Source: Aplysia californica (lineage: Eukaryota; Mollusca; Gastropoda; Aplysiida; Aplysiidae). From it: a stretch of DNA of 64,000 bases. The position numbers were made by a program, and so were the translations under genes. This document shows, one piece after another, positions 37,501 to 42,177 of the stretch. The DNA is taken from NCBI RefSeq assembly GCF_000002075.1, contig NW_004797818.1:112364-176363 (forward strand), given 5' to 3'. The stretch's first letter is position 1, and each line of letters starts with the position of its first letter. Under the pieces are notes generated by a model. It did no database searches and was not told the DNA's origin. It was given only the letters and a program-made list of their open reading frames with translations.

Positions 37501-39204
37501 ACTCACAAAATGACTATTGTTGACATAACACAAAGTCCTCTACCTGTCTACCATTTCAAGAAACAGCTGAATATATCGCCAACCTCCCACGGTATTGGAG
37601 CAGATGAGTCATAGTATAGCTTTGTTAAAAACCCATAGCCTTCCATTAAATAACAATCTCTATCTGTGGAAATTAACTAATTCGCCCTTATGTGAGAGGT
37701 GTAACTCTCATGAAATTGAAGATGAATTTCACTATATTTTCTATTGTTCACACTTTGTTTGCTCATCAAAGGAAATTGTTAATTCCTCCCAGCCTGACTC
37801 GGCCCTGTGACAGAAATATGCAATGTTTGACCCATGATAAGAGATATGTGCCCAACCTGTACTTATTCATTATGGAAACTTCACTTATCAAATGAGTGTT
37901 TTGTGTGATGTGATGTGGGCCAATGGCCTTAAACACTGAATATACTTGCTTACTACCCGTCCACCAACAAAATGACTATTGTTGATCTAATATGAGCATC
38001 TGCCTGTCCAGGGAACAACTATTGTTGACATAATGCCTGTCTAATGCATTTTGCCTCTACCCACAGACGATCTGACTATTGTTGATGTAATTATTATATT
38101 ATTTACTACCTCTGTACCGACTAACTACAGTGGAACTCGGATTCAACGAGAACTCAGATTCAACGAGAGGAGATGGATTCCCCGTTTTTCTTCTTCTTTA
38201 AAATCAATAAAAATAACCCGGATTTAACGAGCTCTTAAATCAGCAAGCTCGGATTCTACGAGGTTGCTTCCAGGATGAACAGCCCCCCGCTGACATGGAT
38301 TTACTTATTTTTCTCCCACAACAAACTTTATCTATTCCTGGAAACCATCCATTGCACCTGCTTCGTGAACCATTATTCACTTTCCCGATTGCATACGACC
38401 AATCACGGCCTTCTTTCATACCACACATGCGTTGTTGGCTCGCGTGTTTCGGTGTCGGATAGGGGGCCTGCACCCGTGTGACTGTGTGCGTGTCAGGGGG
38501 CACCAGCAGTCCGGGCTTGGAACTTCGCAGAGATACAAACGCGTCACAGTCTTTTTTCCCCCGGCAACTGATCACTATTACAATGATAAACTAGTGTTGA
38601 CATAGATCTACGTAATGAATTGTGCGCTGTCTACGAAATCTAAAGTTGCCGTATGCTAGGATAGGCTCTACCCTGCAACTGCAACACAACTTTTTAGCAA
38701 ACAATCGAGATGACTAAAGCGTGCATTTGAACGAATCAGTCTTTTTTTTTTGGCACAGCTCGTATGCTGGCATTTCAGGCACCACTTGTTACTTCTCTTT
38801 ATACATTACCTGCTACACAAAACCTCATGTTTGCTATAACGAACACCTGGAGTCAAAGAGATTTTAGGTCAGGCCCGGCGACCTTGTTGAATCCGAATTC
38901 CACTGTACCAGCATCTGTGGTGTAGTGGTTAGGTACGTCCATGTCTCCTGCAGGAGAACTGAATTCGATTCCCAAGTGGAGAGAATTTTTATCAAGTACC
39001 TCTAGCTGTCTTTCTGCTGGGATGTTGTATCCCTCTCGGCCCTGGTTTGCCCTGACAGGCTGGGTCGAAAGCCCGCCTCCTAAATGATCTAAATTGTGTC
39101 GATTGAGCCCCCCCCGCCCCCCAAAAAAAGCAGCTGATAAATTAACATATTTGCTATGTAAATTAATATGTAATTTGTCTGTCCACAGATATGGCATCTC
39201 CTGA
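3826..39204 (+). CDS. PARP-family ADP-ribosyltransferase with C-terminal UBA-like domains (gene span)
   Basis: Spliced gene joined from exons at 3826-4072, 6063-6192, 9041-9131, 12309-12401, 14972-15167, 18452-18493, 18820-18867, 23837-24052, 33921-34185 (or its duplicate 35189-35453) and, tentatively, 39189-39204. All junctions are GT-AG and phases match. The protein is about 443-447 aa. Residues about 40-210 are a PARP catalytic domain: YLYHGT with H95, GKGIYF with Y124, a second Tyr at 135, FYDSV at 182-186 and REFVIYE with E195, giving an H-Y-E triad. Such enzymes transfer ADP-ribose from NAD+ to protein targets. An acidic Ser/Asp linker (about 255-300) follows, then two UBA-like helical segments (about 311-353 and 395-443). 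The second resembles the p47/FAF1 UBA-like fold, which suggests ubiquitin binding. The Met at 3826 has a good context (aggaaATGG), but an upstream coding exon cannot be excluded. The exact PARP subfamily is not recognised. Confidence 0.85.
4555..4835 (-). mobile_element. LINE 3'-coding fragment
   Basis: Minus-strand reading gives HLASQPRKPIIPSTQ and RRPCKRWTEDIKETLRNH, the GRPxKRWxDDI type motif near the C terminus of many RT-encoding LINEs. It is short and isolated, within intron 1. Confidence 0.6.
5256..5428 (-). mobile_element. SINE family A copy (diverged)
   Basis: The plus strand shows the reverse complement of the family: tagtaagagttttacagag, ataggtcatagaagtgcc, attagaggtgttac and accacaccagagcacc. 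It is the most diverged of the copies. Confidence 0.7.
6063..6192 (+). CDS. PARP gene exon 2 (HGT and GIYF motifs)
   Basis: The acceptor tcaccag at 6062 joins in phase 1. The exon reads ERNFSLNEVYLYHGTNE and later GLFGKGIYF. The His of HGT contacts NAD+ and the Tyr of GIYF stacks on nicotinamide in PARPs. The donor is TTCAG|gtatac, phase 2. Confidence 0.9.
6987..7861. mobile_element. TA-type MITE, GGAAACCTGT family, copy 2
   Basis: Starts CAGTCGGACCTGACTTAACA and ends CTTACACAGGTTTCACTG, flanked by TA on both sides. About 875 bp, in intron 2. Confidence 0.9.
8003..8936. mobile_element. TA-type MITE, AAGATCCCG family
   Basis: The TIRs are CAGTAGTCTCCGCCTAAGAT and its reverse complement at the right end, with TA on both sides. 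The word AAGATCCCG recurs within 170 bp of the left end and again at the right end. It splits an older duplicated intron segment (see 7910-9000). Confidence 0.92.
9041..9131 (+). CDS. PARP gene exon 3
   Basis: The acceptor gttcaacag at 9040 joins in phase 2. The exon reads SDDPKKCLMYAERGTKDE then LILLTRVLLGESK. This matches the PARP stretch after GIYF, with the second conserved Tyr and the ILLxxVLLG beta strand. The donor AAG|gtaggg is phase 0. Confidence 0.88.
9209..9227. repeat. Poly(G) tract
   Basis: A run of about 18 G on the plus strand within intron 3. Confidence 0.9.
9310..10346. mobile_element. TTAA-flanked non-autonomous DNA transposon
   Basis: CTCATTCGCTA at the left mirrors TAGCGAATGAG at the right, with TTAA exactly at both borders (9306-9309 and 10347-10350). 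The TTAA target fits piggyBac-like elements. 1037 bp, no recognised coding sequence. Confidence 0.8.
10811..10991 (-). mobile_element. SINE family A copy
   Basis: The tail side reads ttttagtagaggttttacgg on the plus strand and the body ends gccaaccacccac. The hairpin words GGCGCTC and GAGCGCC are intact. Confidence 0.85.
11255..11400 (+). mobile_element. tRNA-derived SINE fragment
   Basis: TTAGCTCAGGTGG is a canonical pol III A box and GGTTTGAACCCC is a B box about 40 bp on. No tRNA cloverleaf fits and a SINE-like body follows, so this is a SINE head rather than a tRNA gene. Confidence 0.6.
11402..11724. mobile_element. TTAA-flanked MITE (CCCT...AGGG)
   Basis: Exact TTAA at 11398-11401 and 11725-11728 around ends CCCT and AGGG, the form of piggyBac-like termini. 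The TIR beyond four bases is weak. Confidence 0.45.
11918..12098 (+). mobile_element. SINE family A copy, opposite orientation to most
   Basis: Reads in the sense direction: gtggttgtgggtgctctggt at the 5' side, cctatcaaacatctattg in the body, then ggcacttatatgac and gcaagtgcc as the tail hairpin. Confidence 0.75.
12309..12401 (+). CDS. PARP gene exon 4
   Basis: The acceptor cccctttcag at 12308 is followed by 31 codons from VYEDGKTDRS to SRFYDSVQ, and the donor is CAG|gtatgt. FYDSV corresponds to the conserved YDSV of mono-ADP-ribosyltransferase-type PARP domains. Both ends are phase 0. Confidence 0.88.
12421..12504. repeat. (GT)n microsatellite just after PARP exon 4
   Basis: Starts about 20 bp after the exon 4 donor and is nearly pure from 12463. 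Confidence 0.95.
12505..14374. other. Intron 4 sequence without recognised coding exon
   Basis: Contains a T11G11 run (about 12629-12651), AGATCTAG words (12845-12878) and a CpG-containing stretch (12900-13100). No exon was supported. Confidence 0.5.
13209..13290. mobile_element. Remnant of a TA-type MITE (TATAACGGAT words)
   Basis: gtaacgagaatcctgctata followed by ctcgttataacaggattccactgta: two ends of an element in inverted form with only about 80 bp left. It ends CCACTG-TA like the other TA elements. Confidence 0.5.
14375..14818. mobile_element. GCGCTCGTCAA-family DNA transposon copy
   Basis: Left end ggcagcgtggtgaaatcagg, right end attgatgagcgcctgattcc with catgacacatata. The internal words ggcggccattttctc and tgaaaccaggtgac are shared with the other copies. 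Confidence 0.75.
14972..15167 (+). CDS. PARP gene exon 5 (catalytic Glu)
   Basis: The acceptor attcaatag at 14971 joins in phase 0. The exon starts GRCGAFREFVIYEKRR and continues ECIITF, the last strand of the PARP domain. The Glu of REFVIYE aligns with the catalytic Glu of PARP1 (NEYIVYD). The rest, rich in Lys and Gln, leads into the linker. The donor CCAG|gtaagt is consensus, phase 1. Confidence 0.88.
15375..16269. mobile_element. TA-type MITE, GGAAACCTGT family, copy 3
   Basis: CAGTCGAACCTGCCTTAACG to CTTACACAGGTTCGACTG with TA on both sides. The cleanest copy of the family, in intron 5. Confidence 0.92.
16600..16810 (+). mobile_element. LINE 3' end (untranslated tail)
   Basis: Shares catcaaaggaaattgttaat, agcctgactcggccc, gacccatgataag and gtgatgtgatgtgggcc with 37767-37955, where a LINE C-terminal Cys-His motif precedes it. 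Ends gaacactgaataaactta. Confidence 0.65.
16811..17430 (-). mobile_element. LINE fragment with RNase H domain
   Basis: Minus-strand translation gives VAWIFCLGHAGVTGNERADKLAGEA, the C-terminal part of a LINE RNase H (catalytic region GHxGxxGNExAD). A Cys-x2-Cys knuckle (CSDCSDPNTVD) follows before homology stops at 16811, where an oppositely oriented LINE tail begins. Two frames are needed to read it. Confidence 0.7.
17530..17958 (+). pseudogene. Fragment with CxxC motif, split by a TIR element
   Basis: The plus strand reads RSWNEKEAAGVRLEKFMRK, then PLAALCVWCNKDIA, which resembles the start of a CxxC...H zinc-binding module. Directly after, an element with 27-bp inverted ends (17716-17742 and 17931-17957) begins. 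After it the plus strand reads YSGKGVASLIPYC, a plausible continuation. The family is not recognised. Confidence 0.3.
17716..17957. mobile_element. Short element with 27-bp terminal inverted repeats
   Basis: CACTTCTGTACAATTGCAGT on the left and, reverse-complemented, CACTCCTGTACAATTGCGGT on the right, both continuing CCCGTTTG. The interior is AT-rich with AGATCTAG words. Flanking duplications not resolved. Confidence 0.55.
18452..18493 (+). CDS. PARP gene exon 6 (acidic mini-exon, copy 1)
   Basis: A 42-nt exon between gtttgtttcag and gtaggtctg, phase 1 to phase 1, reading GGSNDDEADETDVI. It is a diverged duplicate of exon 7: the first 70 or so intron bases downstream are also shared. Because the phases are symmetric, it can be skipped or included without shifting the frame. 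Confidence 0.75.
18820..18867 (+). CDS. PARP gene exon 7 (acidic mini-exon, copy 2)
   Basis: A 48-nt phase 1-1 exon between tgtttccag and gtaggtctg, encoding SSGSDDDEEDDTDEK. The SGSDDDEE pattern looks like a casein kinase 2 target and matches exon 6 residue by residue with more acidic positions. Intron 6, between the two, is only 326 bp. Confidence 0.8.
18868..19716. other. Intron 7 start, no feature beyond an exon-flank duplication
   Basis: The first 70 bp copy the intron after exon 6. The rest is AT-rich with no supported exon or element. Confidence 0.5.
19717..19788. repeat. (TTTA)n microsatellite
   Basis: About 17 TTTA units. A truncated GCGCTCGTCAA-family transposon end (tgtcacgaggcg...) starts right after it. 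Confidence 0.95.
19788..19950. mobile_element. Truncated GCGCTCGTCAA-family DNA transposon
   Basis: gtgtcacgaggcg and ggctcgtcagttttgg form the left end. The body words tgatgaaaaaatatcc and gatacaagtcaagat match other copies. No right end. Confidence 0.55.
19965..22240 (-). mobile_element. Broken Ty3/Gypsy-type LTR retrotransposon fossil
   Basis: Minus-strand parts in order: a gag-like region (about 22232-21590), zinc-knuckle sequence, a protease with a DTGA motif, and the N-terminal part of a reverse transcriptase (about 20450-19965). It looks truncated, with no integrase seen and no LTRs identified. It is broken in several places and interrupted by a LINE fragment at about 21015-21515. A fossil in intron 7 of the PARP gene. 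Confidence 0.85.
21015..21515 (+). mobile_element. LINE 3' fragment inserted in the Gypsy fossil
   Basis: Plus strand reads AQLRWVGHVIRMEDHRMPK, then GRPKKRFKD, and ends with a C2H2-like finger, CPHCNRHCSSRIGLHSHMC, the typical C terminus of one animal LINE group. One in-frame stop (TAA at about 21229) precedes RNAWRRAVR. It lies in the opposite orientation to its host element. Confidence 0.8.
22355..22905. repeat. Palindrome-rich repeat built from CTAGCCGTACTTA
   Basis: About ten copies of CTAGCCGTACTTA in alternating orientation, in clusters at 22364-22445, 22625-22695 and 22870-22905. In the best case two copies form a perfect 24-bp palindrome (22364-22387). The spacers (about 22500-22620 and 22720-22860) are diverged copies of each other, sharing caaatacaaatactttagg, so the whole is a tandem repeat with a period near 240 bp. 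Confidence 0.85.
22906..23062. mobile_element. Right end of a GCGCTCGTCAA-family DNA transposon
   Basis: Starts at cgctaatatctcaacttct and ends aattgacgagcgcctgattc with cgctgtgacacatatta. The left half is missing; the palindromic repeat takes its place. Confidence 0.7.
23351..23768. mobile_element. GCGCTCGTCAA-family DNA transposon copy
   Basis: Left TGTCACATTGTGGTGGAATC, right TTTGACACGCGCCTGGTTTC and CAGTGACACA. About 418 bp, ending 69 bp before PARP exon 8. Confidence 0.75.
23837..24052 (+). CDS. PARP gene exon 8 (UBA-like segment 1)
   Basis: The acceptor cacattttcag at 23836 joins in phase 1 and the donor is ACACAG|gtgatc. The exon encodes 72 residues, from AEEQSQGSSYEECED to VTQYRIDHT. 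The stretch LQRMVTEFMEKT, a short loop with ARLFVVL, then DVDAAVTQY has the helix spacing of UBA-like domains. The intron begins with a minisatellite made from this donor (see 24050-24600). Confidence 0.8.
24050..24600 (+). repeat. 56-bp minisatellite derived from the exon 8 donor
   Basis: About ten units, each carrying a copy of the exon 8 splice donor and the intron start (ACAGGTGATCTTATATACC or ACAAGTGATC) followed by an A-rich or T-rich run and agagtgcttaaatatcat. The GT dinucleotides recur at 24053, 24107, 24163, 24219 and 24275, so the period is 54-56 bp. A lone further unit lies at 25440-25500, beyond a SINE. Confidence 0.9.
24765..24835 (-). mobile_element. LINE 3' tail fragment
   Basis: ttccgatccagcggccattt and ttctagcccttcagc match the 3' end of the LINE at 32238-32931. 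Confidence 0.6.
24930..25437 (-). mobile_element. SINE family C copy (tRNA-derived)
   Basis: Reverse-complement reading starts with a tRNA-like head at the right end (ggattcaaatcctgaac on the plus strand is the B-box side; gacctctaggccacgagag the A-box side), followed by a body, and ends with the hairpin tail gttttacggcgcttgcaact at the left. Same family as 55007-55530. Confidence 0.75.
25596..26396. mobile_element. TA-type MITE, CGGCCACC family
   Basis: CAGTCGAACCTGCCCTGACG on the left and CTTACACAGGTTTGACTG on the right, with TA on both sides. The word CGGCCACCT recurs near both ends. The first 15 bases match the GGAAACCTGT family, so the two are related at the tips only. Confidence 0.9.
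26540..26851. repeat. Inverted repeat with 34-bp arms
   Basis: Arms 26717-26750 and 26818-26851 share CAGTGCTTTCTTGTCGTATC with two or three mismatches overall. Upstream, TACAGTCCACTCTGCTTGTC at about 26542 looks like the start of another TA-type MITE whose right end was not found. Confidence 0.6.
26852..27514. other. Intron 8 stretch, nothing recognised
   Basis: AT-rich sequence with an A16 run near 27020-27040. No supported exon, RNA or element. Confidence 0.4.
27515..27730 (+). mobile_element. tRNA-derived SINE
   Basis: The head reads TGTGGTGTATCGGTTAGG (A box) and GGTTCAATTCCTGAATGAG (B box). The body has tttttgctgggatactgtat, ggatgaccctgacatgcagg and cacctaattgatctaaa. The same body occurs at 38908-39115 and 40825-41215. 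Confidence 0.8.
28075..28410 (+). repeat. Degenerate 22-24-bp tandem repeat, G-poor
   Basis: About 14 imperfect units of the type ccagcaacatgccctacaaattt. The plus strand is strongly depleted of G. A 209-codon open frame passes through it but has no recognised similarity. Confidence 0.65.
28479..28658 (-). mobile_element. 180-bp MITE with CTGTCCCC-type ends
   Basis: Ends CTGCCCCCATGGTTTTATGG and, reverse-complemented, CTGGCCCCGTGGTTTTATGC. Flanked by TTTAGT and TTTAGG. The interior is filled with attatgca words. It is an inverted relative, of the same length, of 40849-41028. Confidence 0.8.
28774..31300 (-). mobile_element. LINE with reverse transcriptase and RNase H, 5' truncated
   Basis: Minus-strand translation covers RT from LKQKKAPGPDKIHNEML and SYRPISLTTCIGKL through FVDLQQAYDK, QGSCLSCTFFLIFINDV and LYADDLALW (about 30,555), then RNase H (HVYTDGSAFKG at about 29,650, QWIPGHSNIPGNDRADTLAK) and a terminal knuckle, CPLCDYAYETVEHHLFHC. 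RT with a downstream RNase H places it in the I/Jockey group of LINEs. One frame change lies near 30,760, just after AYDK. The 5' end (endonuclease) is missing. The 3' end has a short AAC-rich tail at about 28795. Confidence 0.88.
31395..31440 (-). mobile_element. LINE or SINE 3' tail with (TAAGA)n
   Basis: taagataagataagata followed by catctttattgtcc is, on the minus strand, an AATAAAG-bearing 3' end with a TTATC-type tail. The rest of the element (towards 31900) is not recognised. Confidence 0.45.
31475..31600. repeat. (CA)n microsatellite, interrupted
   Basis: About 60 CA/CG/TA dinucleotides in three blocks. Confidence 0.95.
32095..32237. repeat. 143-bp direct repeat, left copy
   Basis: Matches 32932-33074 at 139 of 143 positions. 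The two copies bracket the LINE at 32238-32931. A third copy lies in the tandem duplicate at about 34200-34342. Confidence 0.9.
32238..32931 (-). mobile_element. 5'-truncated LINE with RNase H C-terminus
   Basis: Minus-strand translation starts SIIFTDGKSVLQALEN, then QWIPGHSNIPGNDRADTLAK, and ends with a knuckle, CDCQDETVPHHLFNCPAL. It is close to the 28774-31300 LINE but a distinct copy or subfamily. The 3' end has a (TAAAG)n tail against the left 143-bp repeat. At least two frames are needed. Confidence 0.85.
33285..33669 (+). mobile_element. SINE family B copy
   Basis: Sense orientation: tagtgtctttagaccgttcc, cgttcaagcacagtagaatt (possible B box), ccctgtaaagacttctctg, then the tail hairpin ggcgctcatatgac / gttgcgagcgcc and gtaaaaccctctactaaat. 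Confidence 0.85.
33921..34185 (+). CDS. PARP gene exon 9, first tandem copy (UBA-like segment 2)
   Basis: The acceptor ttctcattaacag joins in phase 1. The exon encodes 89 residues rich in Glu and Lys, then LVSQFCEIVGLD, ARTYLSATEW and DLAVLAYFEES, close to the p47-type UBA-like domain. The coding frame reaches TAA at 34187-34189, which overlaps a possible donor (GTAAGA). In this copy the duplication boundary cuts the donor after GTAA. It is identical in coding sequence to 35189-35453. Confidence 0.75.
34553..34937 (+). mobile_element. SINE family B copy (in tandem duplicate)
   Basis: The same insertion as 33285-33669, carried along by the 1268-bp duplication, so not an independent insertion. 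Confidence 0.9.
35189..35453 (+). CDS. PARP gene exon 9, second tandem copy
   Basis: An exact coding duplicate of 33921-34185, placed 1268 bp downstream. Here the donor is the consensus GTAAGT, so this copy has the ancestral right flank. If it is spliced, it ends in phase 2. If it is the last exon, the frame stops at TAA 35455-35457. Confidence 0.75.
35823..36306. mobile_element. GCGCTCGTCAA-family DNA transposon copy
   Basis: Left gaggcatcatggcgaaatca, right ggaagggcgcctgattctac with catgacacatata. Contains a duplicated ttttttctaatttttgtttt stretch at about 35920-35965. Confidence 0.75.
36369..36797. mobile_element. GCGCTCGTCAA-family DNA transposon copy
   Basis: Left tgaggcagcgtggtgaaatc, right ctgacaagcgcctgattcca with cgtgactcaca. 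Lies about 60 bp from the previous copy. Confidence 0.75.
36798..37560. other. Unclassified intergenic or intronic sequence
   Basis: No gene recognised. A small perfect hairpin (CCCCGTAGT / ACTACGGGG) lies at about 37454-37474, at the end of a segment that looks like a repeat-element end. Confidence 0.4.
37560..37955 (+). mobile_element. LINE 3' end
   Basis: Plus strand reads LYLWKLTNSPLCERCNSHE then DEFHYIFYCSHF, the Cys-Cys-His-Cys motif at the C terminus of many LINEs, followed by the same 3' untranslated sequence as 16600-16810. Confidence 0.75.
38128..38905. mobile_element. TA-type MITE, ATTCAACGAG family 1
   Basis: CAGTGGAACTCGGATTCAAC on the left and, at the right, GTTGAATCCGAATTCCACTG, with TA on both sides. 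The word GATTCAACGAGA is repeated near the left end. Confidence 0.92.
38908..39115 (+). mobile_element. tRNA-derived SINE
   Basis: TGTGGTGTAGTGGTTAGG (A box) and gaattcgattcccaagtgg (B box) head a body with tttctgctgggatgttgtat and ctcctaaatgatctaaat. It begins right at the end of the MITE above. Confidence 0.8.
39189..39204 (+). CDS. Possible last PARP exon
   Basis: The acceptor tttgtctgtccacag ends at 39188. Joined from exon 9 in phase 2, it gives a short tail, Ser-Tyr-Gly-Ile-Ser, and TGA at 39202-39204. The evidence is a good acceptor, the matching phase and the consensus donor of exon 9. There is no homology, so the alternative is that exon 9 itself ends the protein. Confidence 0.35.
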
Positions 39205-39472
39205 AGACAGTTCTGCTTTCTCAAGATTGTGTGATAAAAGAGAACAGCCACCATTGATCCTCTTATGACTAGAAAAGTGCACCGATTACTGTTGGGTCTT
39301 TGTCTTAGTCTTAGTCAGGTTTGCTAATGTTTGAAGGTTTGGAATGAACTCCACTAGATTGTTGTCTGTTGGTGTAATAGGTAGCCTACAAGTTTTGTTG
39401 GGGGGTTTTTGTGTGAGTGTTTTTTGTTGTTGTTGTTTTTTTGGGTGGGGATGGGTTGAGGTTTGTTTGCTT

Positions 39473-39504
39473 TTTTTAAGGGGGAGGGGGGGGGGGGGGG
39501 GGGA
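39473..39504. repeat. G-rich low-complexity run
   Basis: About 30 bp of G with few interruptions, after a T-rich stretch. Candidate G-quadruplex on the plus strand. Confidence 0.8.
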
Positions 39505-39644
39505 GAAGAAGAAGAGATGATGATTACTAATTATATTCTCAGAAAGAATTTTGTTTGTTTTTCTTTGAAAAGGCAAAAGGTTCATGGGTTTACTTTGTCA
39601 TTGTAAAGATTGACCACCATGTCCGACACTGTAAGGTTATTTAA

Positions 39645-39882
39645 CCCTATCTGTACGCCCTGGGGTCATTTTGTGCCCCTGGGTTGTTTTTTTCACATTT
39701 TAGAATACTTCTAGTTCGGAGATCTCTTTGAAACTTTCAGTATTTCTCAAAAAATCATTTTGACAGACGGCTACGCAAAGCGCACAGATCGGATTAACAG
39801 GTAAATTTCCTCTTTGAAAGTGGTGGCACAGAGTTCCCCACATCATATGGATACGATAGTAAAACACGACGTACAGATAGGG
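39645..39882. mobile_element. piggyBac-type MITE (CCCTATCTGTACG ends)
   Basis: Perfect TTAA flanks (39641-39644 and 39883-39886) around CCCTATCTGTACG...CGTACAGATAGGG. 238 bp. Relatives lie at 47125-47365 and 60965-61204. Confidence 0.93.
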
Positions 39883-39989
39883 TTAAGCGGTGGGACCCAC
39901 GAACTTAAGGTCCATCTCTGATAGGACAGGGCCAAATAGACGAAGAGCCTTAAAAACTCTCCAAAAAAGCATTAAAAAATTCAGAACAC

Positions 39990-40065
39990 CCATTGGGGAT
40001 TCAAGCCAGGGCCATCCACTCCATAGTCAAGCATGACACCAAGCTAACGGTGCCCCCTGGTTTAC
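39990..40065 (-). mobile_element. tRNA-derived SINE head
   Basis: The minus strand reads CACCGTTAGCTTGGTGTCAT (A-box-like) and CCTGGCTTGAATCCCC (B-box-like), followed by an A-rich stretch. No intact tRNA fold. Confidence 0.5.
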
Positions 40066-40397
40066 TTTGGACTAAAGTCTAAAAATGCTTCATCGTAATA
40101 ATCACTTCTGCTAGATCATTAAAATTTGATCAGTTTCTCTTTTTAAAATAATGAGACAGATGTCATCTCCGTAGATTAGTCGCTACCCTAGAATTACAAA
40201 GTTCTATCTGCTCAGTACCTAGTTTTGAGAAATTGGCCGAAAAAAATTTTTTGAGTTTCACAACTTGTCAAGCTTGATATCAAAAGATCACAACTATTTG
40301 AATATCTTGATAACGACTCCGAATAATCTTACAATTTTAATAGCACTGATAAAATATTGGGTTTCTGACCTGATGCCCATGGTCTTAATTACTCTTA

Positions 40398-40588
40398 GTT
40401 TAGTTTTATTAGAGGTTTTTTCAGCGCTCGCAACTGCATAAGGTCATGTGAGTCGTGAGCGCCAGAAGATTAGAGGTGTTACAAGAGAGTAACAAACATA
40501 AAAAAAGAAGGAAGGGAAGATAAGGACGATAGATGTTTCATAGGAAAGAAGAAGCAAACCACACCAGAGCACCCGCCAACCACCCACC
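40398..40588 (-). mobile_element. SINE family A copy
   Basis: tttagttttattagaggttt and gcgctcgcaactgcataagg at the tail side, ccagagcacccgccaacc at the 5' side. Confidence 0.85.
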
Positions 40589-40803
40589 TTAATTACTCAA
40601 AAGGGCCAAAAATGTCAGAAGTTTGTAATTCCAAGGTAGCGTAGTTTCTTCCTCAGTCCTGTCCCCTTTGTTCTGCCCTAAATCTCTCCTTGCAATCTTC
40701 CGACTTTTAAGTTATATATAATTAACAGAGTTCAGTGACTGCTGAACTATATGGCAAGGTTTTGCTTGAGGAAGCCATTTAGAGAGCATGTAACGCCTGA
40801 TTT

Positions 40804-40809
40804 AATAAA
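40804..40809 (+). terminator. Possible poly(A) signal downstream of PARP gene
   Basis: AATAAA at the first plausible place after the tentative last exon. It lies beside a tRNA-type SINE, so it may belong to neither gene. Confidence 0.15.
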
Positions 40810-40824
40810 GCTTTACTCAATGAG

Positions 40825-41215
40825 GCGTATTTTGTGTAGTGGTTAGGTCTGTCCCCGTGGTTTTATGCACCCTGCATAATTTTGCAAAATTTTATCATTT
40901 TTTGCATAATTTCTTATTATTTTCCTTTATCATTCTTTGTTAAAATTAACAGAATTGCATAATTTCACATTTTTGGGTTCAGTTTTACATAATTTCAGAA
41001 TTTTTCTTTCATAAAACGATGGGGACAGTTAGGTGCTTCTCTGTCGTAGGCAGAGGACACTAGTTTGAGTCCTGCTTGGGAAGGAGTAAGTATCTAGACT
41101 AAGTAAATGTTATATATTATTATTATCTGTCTTTCTGCTCGGACATTGTATTTTCTCAGCCCTTGGAGACAGGGTCAAAGCTCACCCCTTAAATGTTCTA
41201 AATTGTGTTGGTGGA
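40825..41215 (+). mobile_element. tRNA-derived SINE split by a MITE
   Basis: The A-box half (TTTTGTGTAGTGGTTAGG) is at 40829-40847 and the rest (gcagaggacactagtttgag, then tttctgctcggacattgta) resumes at 41029. The 180-bp MITE sits between. Confidence 0.8.
40849..41028. mobile_element. 180-bp MITE with CTGTCCCC ends
   Basis: CTGTCCCCGTGGTTTTATGC on the left and ACGATGGGGACAG on the right, with a perfect 6-bp duplication TTAGGT on both sides (40843-40848 and 41029-41034). Confidence 0.92.
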
Positions 41216-41284
41216 AGTGTAAAAAAACATTTTTTTTTTAAATTGAGCTTTCAAATGGGTATCTTGAATACTTGCATACACATA

Positions 41285-41713
41285 CAGTCGCACATGAATA
41301 TAGCGGGACCATCCCTACAGCTGGACCTTATAAGAATCCCCTTTTTTTGTCGATGAGATCAAGGCAAAGGGGGTCTTTACCCTCCGAAAAGAGGTTAGGG
41401 GGGGGGGGCTGTAGGTGCGCTCCAAACAGGCAGTCAGCGGTGTGGCATTGTGATTGGCTGGTCCAGTGATGAATGAGGTGGGGCAGAGAGAGATGGTGCG
41501 GAGAGACGTGTTACGTGAGTCACTCCAAAAGCAATGTGCCGTAGGCTAGGCAAAAAAGAAAGTAAACGAAGAGAAGAGGAGTGTGTAGTGTGTGTGTGGG
41601 GGGGGGGGGGGGGGCAATTCCACTTTGCATTCCTACATGTATATAGTGGGAACTTACCTACAGAAAGATTGTTCTTCTGGAACTAAAAGTCCCGCTATAG
41701 CCATGTTCTACTG
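41285..41713. mobile_element. TA-type MITE, TATAGCGGGAC family
   Basis: CAGTCGCACATGAATATAGC on the left; GTCCCGCTATAGCCATGTTC then TACTG on the right; TA flanks. Contains a poly(G) run at about 41598-41614. Confidence 0.85.
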
Positions 41714-42177
41714 TATTATAAAACTAATGCTGTTTTTAAAAAGGTTCTGGTAATTAAAGTATCACTGTCTAATACTTAGCCAACATAGTCAATTTAGATG
41801 TCTCCTCACTGCAAACTGATATTTGATAATTAAAATAATATGTTAAAATCATTGTGTAGTACTTGATCTTGTAGAGGTAGCCTATGTGATCATTTTTGGG
41901 GAAGCATTTCCTTGTTATGCTCCCATACTTTTGAATTTTTTATTAATGTACTTTTCTGGTACATGGATGTACATTAGCTTGTCCTTGCATTCATGTGACA
42001 GTATTTGCTTGTCTGTACACACAAGTGCTGATATCATTCAGTCCTTTTGAGTTAAGTGAAAGGTTGAGATCTACTTATGTTCATACTGTACAACTATATA
42101 TCATGATGTATGAGAGTGTATGTGTGAGGGAGTATGTGTGAGGGCGCACGTGCCCATCAGATATCATAATAATATTA

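Noticed and set aside
39191-39267. A frame reading MASPEDSSAFSRL after the acceptor at 39188
   Set aside because: It needs phase 1 from the previous exon, but exon 9 ends in phase 2. The matching frame gives only a short tail.
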